Shown: positions 7,098 to 14,230 of the stretch, piece by piece | Numbering within the stretch: position 1 is the first letter of the stretch | Layout: every line of letters starts with the position of its first letter | Assembly (NCBI GenBank): GCA_043813895.1 | Contig: JBDRKQ010000200.1 | Span: forward strand, 1-35,465 | DNA from: CAZTAR01 sp043813895 | Lineage (GTDB): Bacteria; Planctomycetota; Phycisphaerae; UBA1845; UTPLA1 | Length of the DNA: 35,465 nucleotides | Direction of reading: 5' to 3' | Notes under the pieces: generated by a model | Seen by the model: only the letters and a program-made list of their open reading frames with translations | Databases searched by the model: none | What the model was told of the DNA's origin: nothing | Position numbers and translations under genes: made by a program

Positions 7098-9017
7098 TCA
7101 TCTTGTTCCTACACGACTCCTGACCGTCGGAAACCGATCGAGATCGGTGTGCGGGAGAAACAGGGCGGCGGTGTACTCGCTCATGTACGCCGGATCGGCA
7201 TTCAACTCCAGGTAGGTCATTCGGTCGGCAAGCCGCACCACATCCTCGCGTGCGGCCGATCGGCACAGCATTCGCTGCGCGCCGGCCACGGCGGAGTTGC
7301 CCAGGTAGGTGAATCGCTCCAACGGCAAATCCGGCAGCAGGCCGACTGTGATCGACTTTTCGAGATCGAGAAACCTGCCGAAGCCGCCCGCGACGTACAC
7401 CTCCGCAATAGCGTCAAAGTCGAGGCCCACCGACTTGAGCATGATCGCACACGCGCTGTACACGGCCGCTTTCGTGCGGAGCAGATTCTGAATGTCCCGC
7501 TCATCAATCGCGATCGGCTTGCCTGTCTCGGCATCACCCGGGCGAACGATTGTGTACGCCAGGTTTCGACCGCCGCCTGCGGCCTGGCTGATCCGCCCGC
7601 CACCGCGCGAGGGATCGAGCCGGCCGGCCGGATCGAGTAGTCCGCACGCCCGGAGTTCGGCCAATAGGTCGATCATCCCCGAACCACAAACACCGCGCGG
7701 CCGCCCGCCGCCGATCACCGTCACCGCGGCCTCGCCGGATTCGGGGTGGATCCGAACACGTTCGATCGCCCCGGGACCGGCACGCATGCCGCAGCCGACG
7801 CCGCTCCCCTCGAAGGCTGGTCCGGCCGATGCCGCACAGGCCATCAGCCACTCACTGTTTCCGACGACGACCTCTCCGTTGGTGCCAATATCGAGGAAGA
7901 GGCGGATATCGTGGCTGCCGGCGGCAAAGGCAGTCTGGAGTAGGCCCGCTGTGATATCGCCGCCGACATAGCTTCCCACACCTGGCGCAAAGCGGACGTA
8001 CGCCTCTGGGTTCATCGTCAGGCCGACCTCGCGCCCGCGCAATCGCGGCAGGTGATTCACGGTCGGCGTGTAAGGTTCGAGACGGATATACTCGGGATCC
8101 AAGCCGAGCAGAAGGTGTACCATCGTCGTGTTGCCCGCGATGGCGGCATTGTCGATCTGCGCCGTGCCGACGCCATGCTCCGCGCAAAGGTGTTCGATCA
8201 AGCCGTTGATCGTATTCAACACAAGACGGCGAAGCTCATCGGTTCGCTCCGGCGTCTTGGCGTAGTTGATGCGACTGATGATGTCAGCGCCTCGCGAAAG
8301 CTGGCCGTTGTAGTCGGCCGCCGTGCCGAGCGTGTGCCCGCCGGCAAGATCGATGAGGCTCACCACACACGTGGTCGTGCCCACATCGATCGCCAGCCCC
8401 GCCTGTTGGGTCGTCGTGTCGCCAGGCTCGATGCGGACGATCTCGGCCGCACCCGCACGGTCGCCGGTGTCGACCGTGGCCGTCACCCGACCGTCCGCCG
8501 ACCGGAGCGATCCGGCAAGTTCCCGGAGAACGGGCAAACCGGCGGAGACGGTCTCAATGCCTGCACCGGCCCGGATTGCCCGAACGAGCCGCTCCAAGTC
8601 ACTGAAAGAACTTTCGATCGACGGGGACTCGACCAGCAAATGATGTTTGACGGCCGGCGGTTCAAACGCCGCCGTCTGGGGAGCTACGGCCCGCGAGGAG
8701 ATGCCACCGCCCTCCCCGGTGACAATCTGTGCCGCCTCGCCATCCTCCGATTCCGTCACGCCAACAGTAACATCCCCAACGACACGGCAGCCACACGCCA
8801 AGACCCAGCCCTCGGCCAATGCGTCCGGCGAGAGACAACCACGCGAAACTCGCTCGACCGAGCCGGACTCGATCCGCACACGGCACTCGCCGCACGCGCC
8901 CTCACCGCCGCACGGCGCCGCAATCGTCACACCAGCCTGCCCGGCGGAGTCCAACAACGACGTACCGTCTACAACCGTCGTGGAGCGGGCGGAAGGCAGA
9001 AACGTAACAAGGGCCAT
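7098..9017 (-). CDS. RACo-like corrinoid-protein activator: 2Fe-2S ferredoxin plus ASKHA ATPase
   Basis: The 639-residue protein starts with a plant-type 2Fe-2S ferredoxin domain: Cys36, Cys42 and Cys45 in PCGGEGACGEC, with Cys75 or Cys77 as fourth ligand. After a linker, the ASKHA-type ATPase domain (DUF4445 family) begins at LAIDVGTTT (about 208-216) and contains the nucleotide-site phrase LFLDIGTNGEVVVGN and the helix-rich C-terminal half. Family members use ATP and a low-potential electron to return inactive Co(II) corrinoid to Co(I) in methyltransferase systems. No methyltransferase or corrinoid protein is nearby, only the zinc-ribbon gene downstream, so the partner is encoded elsewhere. 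I saw no clear ribosome binding site; the ATG was chosen because it immediately precedes the ferredoxin fold. Confidence 0.88.
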   Translation of the reverse strand: MALVTFLPSARSTTVVDGTSLLDSAGQAGVTIAAPCGGEGACGECRVRIESGSVERVSRGCLSPDALAEGWVLACGCRVVGDVTVGVTESEDGEAAQIVTGEGGGISSRAVAPQTAAFEPPAVKHHLLVESPSIESSFSDLERLVRAIRAGAGIETVSAGLPVLRELAGSLRSADGRVTATVDTGDRAGAAEIVRIEPGDTTTQQAGLAIDVGTTTCVVSLIDLAGGHTLGTAADYNGQLSRGADIISRINYAKTPERTDELRRLVLNTINGLIEHLCAEHGVGTAQIDNAAIAGNTTMVHLLLGLDPEYIRLEPYTPTVNHLPRLRGREVGLTMNPEAYVRFAPGVGSYVGGDITAGLLQTAFAAGSHDIRLFLDIGTNGEVVVGNSEWLMACAASAGPAFEGSGVGCGMRAGPGAIERVRIHPESGEAAVTVIGGGRPRGVCGSGMIDLLAELRACGLLDPAGRLDPSRGGGRISQAAGGGRNLAYTIVRPGDAETGKPIAIDERDIQNLLRTKAAVYSACAIMLKSVGLDFDAIAEVYVAGGFGRFLDLEKSITVGLLPDLPLERFTYLGNSAVAGAQRMLCRSAAREDVVRLADRMTYLELNADPAYMSEYTAALFLPHTDLDRFPTVRSRVGTR

Positions 9018-9120
9018 GGCTATATCGTACTCGAACCGACCGGGCCCATGACAGATTGGCCTGCTGGCCGAGCTGCAACATCAACTGTAGCGCCCCCCCG
9101 CGTCGAACGTCTACACCAGC

Positions 9121-9138
9121 CCGAAGCGCAAGCGAGGG
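9121..9138 (+). repeat. Dispersed repeat CCGAAGCGCAAGCGAGGG
   Basis: This matches a phrase that, from memory, is scattered in high copy through planctomycete intergenic DNA. A second copy (first base changed) is at 10221-10238, in the same orientation, so the pair brackets the DedA gene. It contains the imperfect palindrome CGAAGCGCAAGCG. Confidence 0.6.
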
Positions 9139-9253
9139 ACAATCTCGACACCAAGCCCCGTGACCAACCAAACCATCGACCACTGCGGACGAAGTCAAGC
9201 TGCTCGAACGTTATACCTCAAAGATACGAGAATCGAGGCGGGCTTCACAAAAA

Positions 9254-9300
9254 GGCTTGCCGTTTGGCGACCCTTCTGCCACTGGCGGCTGCCCGCCAGT
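9254..9300 (+). repeat. Composite dispersed repeat
   Basis: GGCTTGCCGTTTGGCG (from 9254) is followed after 9 bases by GCCACTGGCGGC and its inverted return GCCCGCCAGT. The same two parts, with exactly the same spacing, occur in reverse orientation at 14031-14063. Fixed spacing suggests one composite element rather than two chance motifs. Confidence 0.55.
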
Positions 9301-9314
9301 CTACGCGCGCAGCA

Positions 9315-10070
9315 CTACACCCTCGCTGAAGTGTCCACCCCCATTCTAGGATTCTTCACCACCTTACCAACGATACTCGGCCTGCCGACCTGATCTTTCT
9401 GAGAAACCAGTGGGGCGGACCGCACAACCTCGGCGCCAGCGACATCACCAAGAGGCCGGTTCTTCTTGCGGAGGTTGTGATAGTACTCCCACACCAACCA
9501 GACAATCAGCGCACCGCCGAGAAGGCCGCCCATCACAAATGAAGTCAGCCGCGCGCCACCGAGCATGCTTTCGATCTGCCCACTGAACTTCCACCCGGCC
9601 CACACCCAAAGTGGAACGGAGATGAGCGCCGCAGCGCCGTCAATTGCCAGAAACTTCCAGTAACGGACCCGAAAGATGCCCGCATTCAGGAAGACGATGG
9701 CGCGAAGACCCGGCCAGAATCGGGCAGCAAAGAGGATCTTCGCGCCGTGGTCGCGATACATCCGCCCTGCCTTGTCGAGAAGCCATGGCTTCGCTATCCA
9801 GCGCAGAAAACGATGCTCGAATATCTGCATCCCGTACCGCCGGCCCAGCGCGAAGATCACGGTATCACCGAGCATGACGCCGATCAGCGCAGCAGCAATC
9901 ATCAGCCCCAGGTCGGCCTCGCCCTTGTGGACCAACCACCCTGCCGCCAGCAGCGGGATATCTTCCGGTATCGGAAGGCCGAAGCCCGCGGCCAGTAATA
10001 CCAGAATGAGGCCGATGTAAGACCACTGATCCAGGAATGAGAAGAAAAACTCCTCCACAAGACACTCCAC
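9315..10070 (-). CDS. DedA-family membrane protein (VTT/SNARE-associated domain)
   Basis: The 251-residue polytopic membrane protein has re-entrant and membrane helices at about 17-44, 55-76, 122-165 and 175-200. Family signatures are present: GLPIPEDIPLLAAG with acidic Glu36 and Asp37, and FAARFWPGLRAIVFLNAG with Arg117 and Arg123, equivalent to essential residues of E. coli DedA proteins. The C-terminal 45 residues are polar. DedA proteins are implicated in lipid flipping (undecaprenyl phosphate or phospholipid) and proton-motive-force homeostasis; the exact substrate here is not evident. It stands alone between two copies of a dispersed repeat. The ATG at 10070 starts just before the first helix; an AGTGTCTTGTGG stretch upstream gives only a weak ribosome site. 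Confidence 0.9.
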   Translation of the reverse strand: MECLVEEFFFSFLDQWSYIGLILVLLAAGFGLPIPEDIPLLAAGWLVHKGEADLGLMIAAALIGVMLGDTVIFALGRRYGMQIFEHRFLRWIAKPWLLDKAGRMYRDHGAKILFAARFWPGLRAIVFLNAGIFRVRYWKFLAIDGAAALISVPLWVWAGWKFSGQIESMLGGARLTSFVMGGLLGGALIVWLVWEYYHNLRKKNRPLGDVAGAEVVRSAPLVSQKDQVGRPSIVGKVVKNPRMGVDTSARV

Positions 10071-10441
10071 GATTCGCTGCGGCCAGTGTCACCGTCCTGG
10101 CACACCCAGCGCCTTGTTACGCCCGTTCTTTCGCAATACCAGCAGGACCAAGTTCCACTTTGTCGCCGTAACTGGGCAACAACGCAGCATCTCGCCCCCC
10201 TGTCACCTCACCACACCAACTCGAAGCGCAAGCGAGGGTCCTGTCGTCGCGTCGGCCCCCAGTGGCCCACGAAGAACACACACCCTTCTCCGCCGTGCCA
10301 ATCACCTTCCCGGCACCGACGTCGCCTCCCCCCATTATGTCGTCTCAACCGCCCAAAGCCATTCCGAGATTCCCCTCTCGCCACCGACTCGTGTGCCACT
10401 CCCCAAGCACAGTGACACACATTCCACCCGCACGCAACCCG
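10071..10441. other. C-rich intergenic region
   Basis: These 371 bases contain no convincing gene. The plus strand is strikingly rich in C over G, consistent with it being the lagging-side strand left of the origin. A dispersed repeat copy is at 10221-10238. Open frames across it give Pro/Ser/Arg-rich low-complexity products. Confidence 0.45.
10221..10238 (+). repeat. Dispersed repeat TCGAAGCGCAAGCGAGGG
   Basis: Second copy of the repeat at 9121-9138, same orientation and one base different. Frames through it give the peptide NSKRKRG, a frequent spurious annotation in planctomycete genomes. Confidence 0.6.
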
Positions 10442-11275
10442 TCAAAACGGTCCGGACCCGCCGCCGGCTCCAACTGCTTCCGTGGCGTCGGCTGAACTCC
10501 TCGGCGCCCCCACAACTCCCCTGTCCTCGTGCGTCGCAAGCATTTGCAGCACCGCCTCGGCAGCCGCACGCACCCGCTCATCCTCATCCGCCCTGAACAT
10601 CTCCAGCCACGCACTCGAATCCACCGGCGCCATGGCGCGAACATACCCCACCACCCACAGCCGACGAGCAGGCGAAAGAACGTCGAGCCGACGCTCCATC
10701 TCCTTTCGCCCCGGCTCCCCCAGCCGCACCAGGCCCGCGCACGCTTCGTCCGCCGCCGCCGCGGCAATCGGATACTCCTCCGTCCCCCCAAGGCACTCCC
10801 CCAGCATCCCGGCAGCCTCCTCGGCCGGCTCGACCCGACTCAGGGCCTCCACGGCCGCAGCCGCGATCGCCTCATGCTCAGATGTTCGAAGTCTGAATAA
10901 TGCCTTCTTAATCTTCTTGTGGTCAACGAATGCGCGCGATATCTGTATCGCCGCACACATCTGCTCCTCCGACTCAGCCTCATGAAGCGTCCTGCGAATC
11001 TCCGGCAGCACATACCTGGCCAGCTTCGGCATTGCCTTCAACTGGTTCACCCGCTCTTCGAGTTCAGCCGGCGTCCGGTTCTCCAGCGACGCGATGACTG
11101 TCCGAATCTGCTCTCGCCATCGATGGCGATCGTAGAGTTTCCACGACAAGTAAACCGCGGAGCCCACAATCGCCACTGTCAGCACGCACGCGCACACCGC
11201 AACCAGGACATCGCCGAAGAGCCCGCCCTTCCTCGAACCCTGGTATCTAGCTGACATCCCGCTGTTCTGCACCAC
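10442..11275 (-). CDS. Membrane-anchored HEAT-repeat-like protein
   Basis: About 277 residues. A short basic N-terminus precedes one membrane helix (about 25-47, FGDVLVAVCACVLTVAIVG onwards). The rest is a helical, Ala/Glu/Leu-rich solenoid of roughly five HEAT-like units, such as EAIAAAAVEALSRVEPAEEA and ERVRAAAEAVLQMLATHED, ending in a disordered Gly/Ser tail. HEAT solenoids mediate protein contacts; the partner is unknown. GTG at 11275 was chosen because GGAGAG lies 6 bases upstream; TTG 11278 and ATG 11257 are alternatives. It lies about 90 bp downstream of parB on the same strand and may be in the same transcript. Confidence 0.75.
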   Translation of the reverse strand: MVQNSGMSARYQGSRKGGLFGDVLVAVCACVLTVAIVGSAVYLSWKLYDRHRWREQIRTVIASLENRTPAELEERVNQLKAMPKLARYVLPEIRRTLHEAESEEQMCAAIQISRAFVDHKKIKKALFRLRTSEHEAIAAAAVEALSRVEPAEEAAGMLGECLGGTEEYPIAAAAADEACAGLVRLGEPGRKEMERRLDVLSPARRLWVVGYVRAMAPVDSSAWLEMFRADEDERVRAAAEAVLQMLATHEDRGVVGAPRSSADATEAVGAGGGSGPF

Positions 11276-11365
11276 CAAGAACTCTCCAATCCGAGTTCAC
11301 AAAGACGCCTCGTTCTCGGCCACATCGCTCTTCGCAGCCCTGGCCTTCGCGCTGCCGCAAGGCCC

Positions 11366-12301
11366 TTATTCAACATCCTCCACAACACCCAACTTCGACG
11401 CAATTCGCTGGAAATCATCAAGGCTGGAGTACTGTACGAATATCCGCCCCGTGTGGCGACGCCTACCCTCGTGAATCTCCACCCTTGTGCCGAGTGCGAT
11501 TGACAAGAGTTCTTCCAGGTCACGAACGGCCGGCCGCACCTGGCGACTCGGCTTATCGGCATCTTTCGGCGTCTTCGACGCCGCCACAACCTTCTCGAGC
11601 CTCCGAACCGACCACCCCTCATCCCTCACCTTTGATGCAAGAGATATCCGGGCCTGATTGTCTGTGGTTCCAAGCAGCGCTTTCGCATGACCCGTGCTCA
11701 GCCAACCGTCAGCCAGCATCTCAAGAACGCCGTCGGGCAATTCGAGCAGCCGCAAGTAATTCGTGACCGTGGTTCGATCCTCGCCCATCCGTCCCGCGAT
11801 CTCCTCGTGCGACAGACCGAAGCGATCTTGCAGCGCCCGATACCCGCGGGCTCGATCAACCGGATTCAGATCCGCGCGCTGGATATTCTCCACGAGAGCG
11901 AGCTCAAGGAGTTCCTCGTCTTTCGTGCCTCGCACGATTGCGGGTAGCTCTCGCAGCCCCGCGATCTTCGCAGCTCTCAGCCGCCGTTCGCCGGCGACGA
12001 GTTCGTAGCCGCTCTCAGCCGGCCGGACCACGATCGGCTGGAGCGCCCCCTTATCCCGAAGGGACTCAGCCAAAGACGCCAGCGCGTCTTCGTCGAACGC
12101 GCGGCGTGGTTGCATGGGGTTTCGTCGAATTTGGTCAACCGGCAGCGACATCAGCCTGTGGGCGGTGGCGCCAGCCGCGACGCGATCAATGGCGGCCCGC
12201 GCCGCAGACTGAGGCAGTTCACCGCCCGCGTCCTCCAGCCGAAGCTCAGAGGCCACCAACGAGGATAGGCCCCTGCCGAGCCGTTTTTGTGTCTTGGTCA
12301 T
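11366..12301 (-). CDS. parB: Chromosome-partitioning protein ParB (CTP-dependent parS clamp)
   Basis: The 311-residue protein has a canonical N-terminus KRLGRGLSSLV (the ParA-interacting tail). The ParB/Srx CTPase domain has GERRLRAAKIAG and ENIQRADLNPVDRA, the helix-turn-helix includes GLSHEEIAGRMGEDRTTVTNYLRLL, and a C-terminal dimerisation region ends in HTGRIFVQYSSLDDFQRI. The start at 12301 has GGAGGT 5 bases upstream; a longer open frame to 12589 is not supported. ParB loads at parS sites and spreads to recruit SMC. A parS-like palindrome lies 115 bp upstream of its start and another about 670 bp away. parA, which usually precedes parB, is missing from this window. Confidence 0.95.
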   Translation of the reverse strand: MTKTQKRLGRGLSSLVASELRLEDAGGELPQSAARAAIDRVAAGATAHRLMSLPVDQIRRNPMQPRRAFDEDALASLAESLRDKGALQPIVVRPAESGYELVAGERRLRAAKIAGLRELPAIVRGTKDEELLELALVENIQRADLNPVDRARGYRALQDRFGLSHEEIAGRMGEDRTTVTNYLRLLELPDGVLEMLADGWLSTGHAKALLGTTDNQARISLASKVRDEGWSVRRLEKVVAASKTPKDADKPSRQVRPAVRDLEELLSIALGTRVEIHEGRRRHTGRIFVQYSSLDDFQRIASKLGVVEDVE

Positions 12302-12416
12302 GCGTACCTCCGCGGGGCAACATGGCGCACCCGGACACGCCTCCGGGCGAAGAGCGCGGCATTCTAGTAAGGTTGCGTGGTTTGCACAAGGCATCCGGTC
12401 GCAGGTCCCGGGTATT

Positions 12417-12432
12417 CGTTCCACGTGGAACG
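12417..12432. promoter_or_regulatory. parS: parS-like ParB binding site 1
   Basis: CGTTCCACGTGGAACG is a perfect 16-bp palindrome. It matches the bacterial parS consensus TGTTYCACGTGRAACA except at the two outermost bases. It lies 115 bp upstream of the parB start codon and could also allow ParB to influence its own gene. Confidence 0.85.
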
Positions 12433-12860
12433 TCCGAGGGTCCGGCACCGCAGCAGGGCGGGATGCTGCGGCGACATCTTCCCTGCGGACGTCACACCCT
12501 CTGAAGCACCTCTTCACGCAAACCGAGTAGCTTTCCGAAGTGATCGTTGCGCAACTCTCTGTAAAACATTCAGTTACACCAAAGAGCAACGATCAGCAAG
12601 CTGCCTCTCAAACGCAGATCACGCTGTCCTTATGAGATGAGGAGAAACTCGCTTTCATGCGATCGTGACGAATCCCGTCCCGGCGACTGAGAAGTAACTC
12701 ACGCCAGTCGATCAGTTTGAGTCTCGAGCAGTGTTTGCGAGTGGGGCGTGCTTCCGCTCCGTTTCGGCGTAACGACCGTCAACACACACCCGCGACCCGA
12801 TTCGTAACGACGCCCCTATTGCCAGGATATGCCAGTGCTGTGTCACACCTAAACCATTGG

Positions 12861-12928
12861 GGGGTACGGGCGTGCCGCCCGTTCGAAATCGCGTCGCCAT
12901 GTTCTTGCACGGGCGAGACGCCCGTACC
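12861..12928. repeat. Inverted repeat between the two parS sites
   Basis: The left arm, GTACGGGCGTGCCGCCCG (12864-12881), and the right arm, whose complement reads GTACGGGCGTCTCGCCCG (12910-12927), match at 16 of 18 bases. They are separated by 28 bases. From memory, the GTACGGGCGTCTCGCCCG phrase is a frequent dispersed repeat in planctomycete genomes, so this is probably a repeat-pair insertion rather than a ParB-specific element. Confidence 0.6.
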
Positions 12929-12972
12929 ACCCAACCCGCATATTTATGCGTGACAAAGCACTAGCTGGTAAG

Positions 12973-12988
12973 CGTTCCACGTGGAACA
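12973..12988. promoter_or_regulatory. parS: parS-like ParB binding site 2
   Basis: CGTTCCACGTGGAACA differs from the canonical parS TGTTCCACGTGGAACA at a single outer base. It lies 556 bp from site 1, on the far side of a dispersed inverted repeat, and about 270 bp upstream of the plus-strand lipoprotein gene. Confidence 0.88.
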
Positions 12989-13259
12989 CCCTGCTGCGCG
13001 CCGGCGTCACAACCAATACACTGGATTCATTGCGTCTTTTTTATCCTATTTGCGTTATGGTGTATCCTGATTGTTGCGGGCATGTCCAATCCAACGCATT
13101 ATCTCGCCCCTACTGGCCGATGTTGTGTATGGTCCCGCCGGTCTGTTCCGCATACAACCGTGACCGGGCGCCGGTGATACAATCTCCCATACCTATCCGG
13201 CCAACGGCGGATTCCGTATCGAGGCACGGCGACGTCGCGGCTGCGCGAGGGGGTGTTGG

Positions 13260-13523
13260 ATGTGTAGAACAGCACGGCTCTCCTTGACATTGTCGCTGCT
13301 ATGTCTCGCGGCCATGTGGGCTGGCTGCGCCGACCCGTATTCCCAGAATCGGATTCAGAGGCGCAACGCACATCGGCAGTCATTTGTTGAGGGCTGCGCG
13401 GAATCTGAACGGCGCCGCCCAACCCGACTTCGTGAGGCCAGGGAGATGTTGCGGGACTGGTACAGATCGGACTGTGAGCGATTCAACAAGCGGGCGCCGA
13501 CTGTCGGCGACTATGTGCTGTAA
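13260..13523 (+). CDS. Small putative lipoprotein
   Basis: An 87-residue protein starting with a lipoprotein signal peptide: basic N-terminus MCRTAR, hydrophobic core LSLTLSLLCLAAMW, and lipobox WAGC with acylation at Cys23. The mature part is about 64 residues, charged, Arg/Glu-rich and predicted helical. GAGGGGG lies about 6 bases upstream of the ATG. It is one of only two plus-strand protein genes left of dnaA, with the next gene starting about 90 bp later. No family is recognised. Confidence 0.65.
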   Translation: MCRTARLSLTLSLLCLAAMWAGCADPYSQNRIQRRNAHRQSFVEGCAESERRRPTRLREAREMLRDWYRSDCERFNKRAPTVGDYVL

Positions 13524-13613
13524 TCGCGCGGCGGTGCAGACTACTGCATGAAACATAGTGCCACATGGATGGCACTTACCGAACCGTTCTTCGGCGACAG
13601 ACGGGGCTTGGCG

Positions 13614-13967
13614 ATGATCCAATGCAGCGAGTGCGAGTTCTTCAACCGCGAGGGCAGCGGACGGTTGGGCTTCAAGTGTGACGCCTTCTCGACGATCAAA
13701 GAGCCGGAGTGTCTGACGAAGTGGCAGATCCTTCGCTCGGCTGAGCTGTCGCAGAAGCTCGACCGGATGATCGCTGCCTATGAGGCGACGCTTGCCATCT
13801 ATCGCCGGCTCCAACCGCTTCAAGAAAAGATGTTCCGGCATATGGAGCGAGAGATCGACGACGCGGAAGAGGCCGACACCTGGAAGTTCGGCGAGGCTTC
13901 GGACGACAGCGAGCAGGAGGATGAAGGCACGGAGGGCGACGAGGAGGAAGGGCCTTACACTCGGTGA
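13614..13967 (+). CDS. Conserved-looking cytoplasmic protein with N-terminal Cys motif and helical core
   Basis: The 117-residue product begins MIQCSECEFFNREG and continues to a further Cys (FKCDAF) and another (EPECLTKW), a four-Cys pattern that could bind zinc. A long helical stretch follows with AYEATLAIYRRLQPLQEKM and FRHMEREIDDAEEAD, then a very acidic tail. I place the start at the ATG directly before the Cys motif; an upstream ATG at 13548 adds 22 residues of poor composition, and neither has a strong ribosome site. The frame resembles small uncharacterised planctomycete proteins, from memory only. It may be cotranscribed with the lipoprotein. Confidence 0.65.
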   Translation: MIQCSECEFFNREGSGRLGFKCDAFSTIKEPECLTKWQILRSAELSQKLDRMIAAYEATLAIYRRLQPLQEKMFRHMEREIDDAEEADTWKFGEASDDSEQEDEGTEGDEEEGPYTR

Positions 13968-14030
13968 TCGGCTTGCGCGAGATGTCGCACAGAACACTGG
14001 CGGGCAAGACGACAGGGGTACCCAAGTCGG

Positions 14031-14063
14031 GCCAGTGGCAGGCTAACCGCCAAACGGCAAGCC
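14031..14063 (-). repeat. Composite dispersed repeat, reverse copy
   Basis: On the minus strand this reads GGCTTGCCGTTTGGCG, then 9 bases, then GCCACTGG in the related copy; the spacing is identical to that at 9254-9286. It lies in the gap between the Cys-motif gene and the acyl-CoA dehydrogenase. Confidence 0.55.
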
Positions 14064-14161
14064 GCGTCGTGAGGTCTACACCACACTCGATCGTTCACTG
14101 CTCTAGTGCTCTGTCACTGGTCAACTGATGGATGCCGCGGGCAGCTTGTCTGCCCGTGCCG

Positions 14162-14184
14162 CACTGGCGGGCAAGCCGCCAGTG
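14162..14184. repeat. Perfect inverted repeat CACTGGCGG-GCAAG-CCGCCAGTG
   Basis: Nine-base arms with a 5-base spacer; variants are at 81-100, 9278-9300 and 31392-31418. Here it lies about 45 bp downstream of the minus-strand dehydrogenase gene and might act as a transcript-end hairpin, but there is no T-tract. Confidence 0.6.
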
Positions 14185-14230
14185 GCACCCATCTTACCCT
14201 TGTATCCCTAACAGGACGCGTGACGGAGCT

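Larger units (their letters stand above)
12302..13259. other. 958-bp parS-bearing intergenic region
   Basis: No convincing gene occurs between parB and the plus-strand lipoprotein. The region holds two ParB-site palindromes 556 bp apart, and between them a 68-bp dispersed inverted repeat. A T-rich stretch (13031-13070) on the plus strand lies about 200 bp upstream of the lipoprotein and may carry its promoter, but I cannot assign boxes with confidence. Two parS sites with no gene between suggest a dedicated ParB-loading zone about 10 kb from the origin. Confidence 0.55.

Noticed and set aside
9018..9314. Possible cobalamin riboswitch upstream of the RACo-like gene
   Set aside because: I looked for the B12-box and the usual conserved core on the minus strand and saw neither; the region holds dispersed repeats.
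8052..9329. Long plus-strand frame (425 codons) opposite the RACo-like gene
   Set aside because: Antisense to a gene with clear ferredoxin and ATPase motifs; no domain and no ribosome site.
10114..10596. Frame with NSKRKRG near a dispersed repeat
   Set aside because: The peptide comes from the repeat CGAAGCGCAAGCGAGGG; the remainder is Pro/Ser/His-rich noise.
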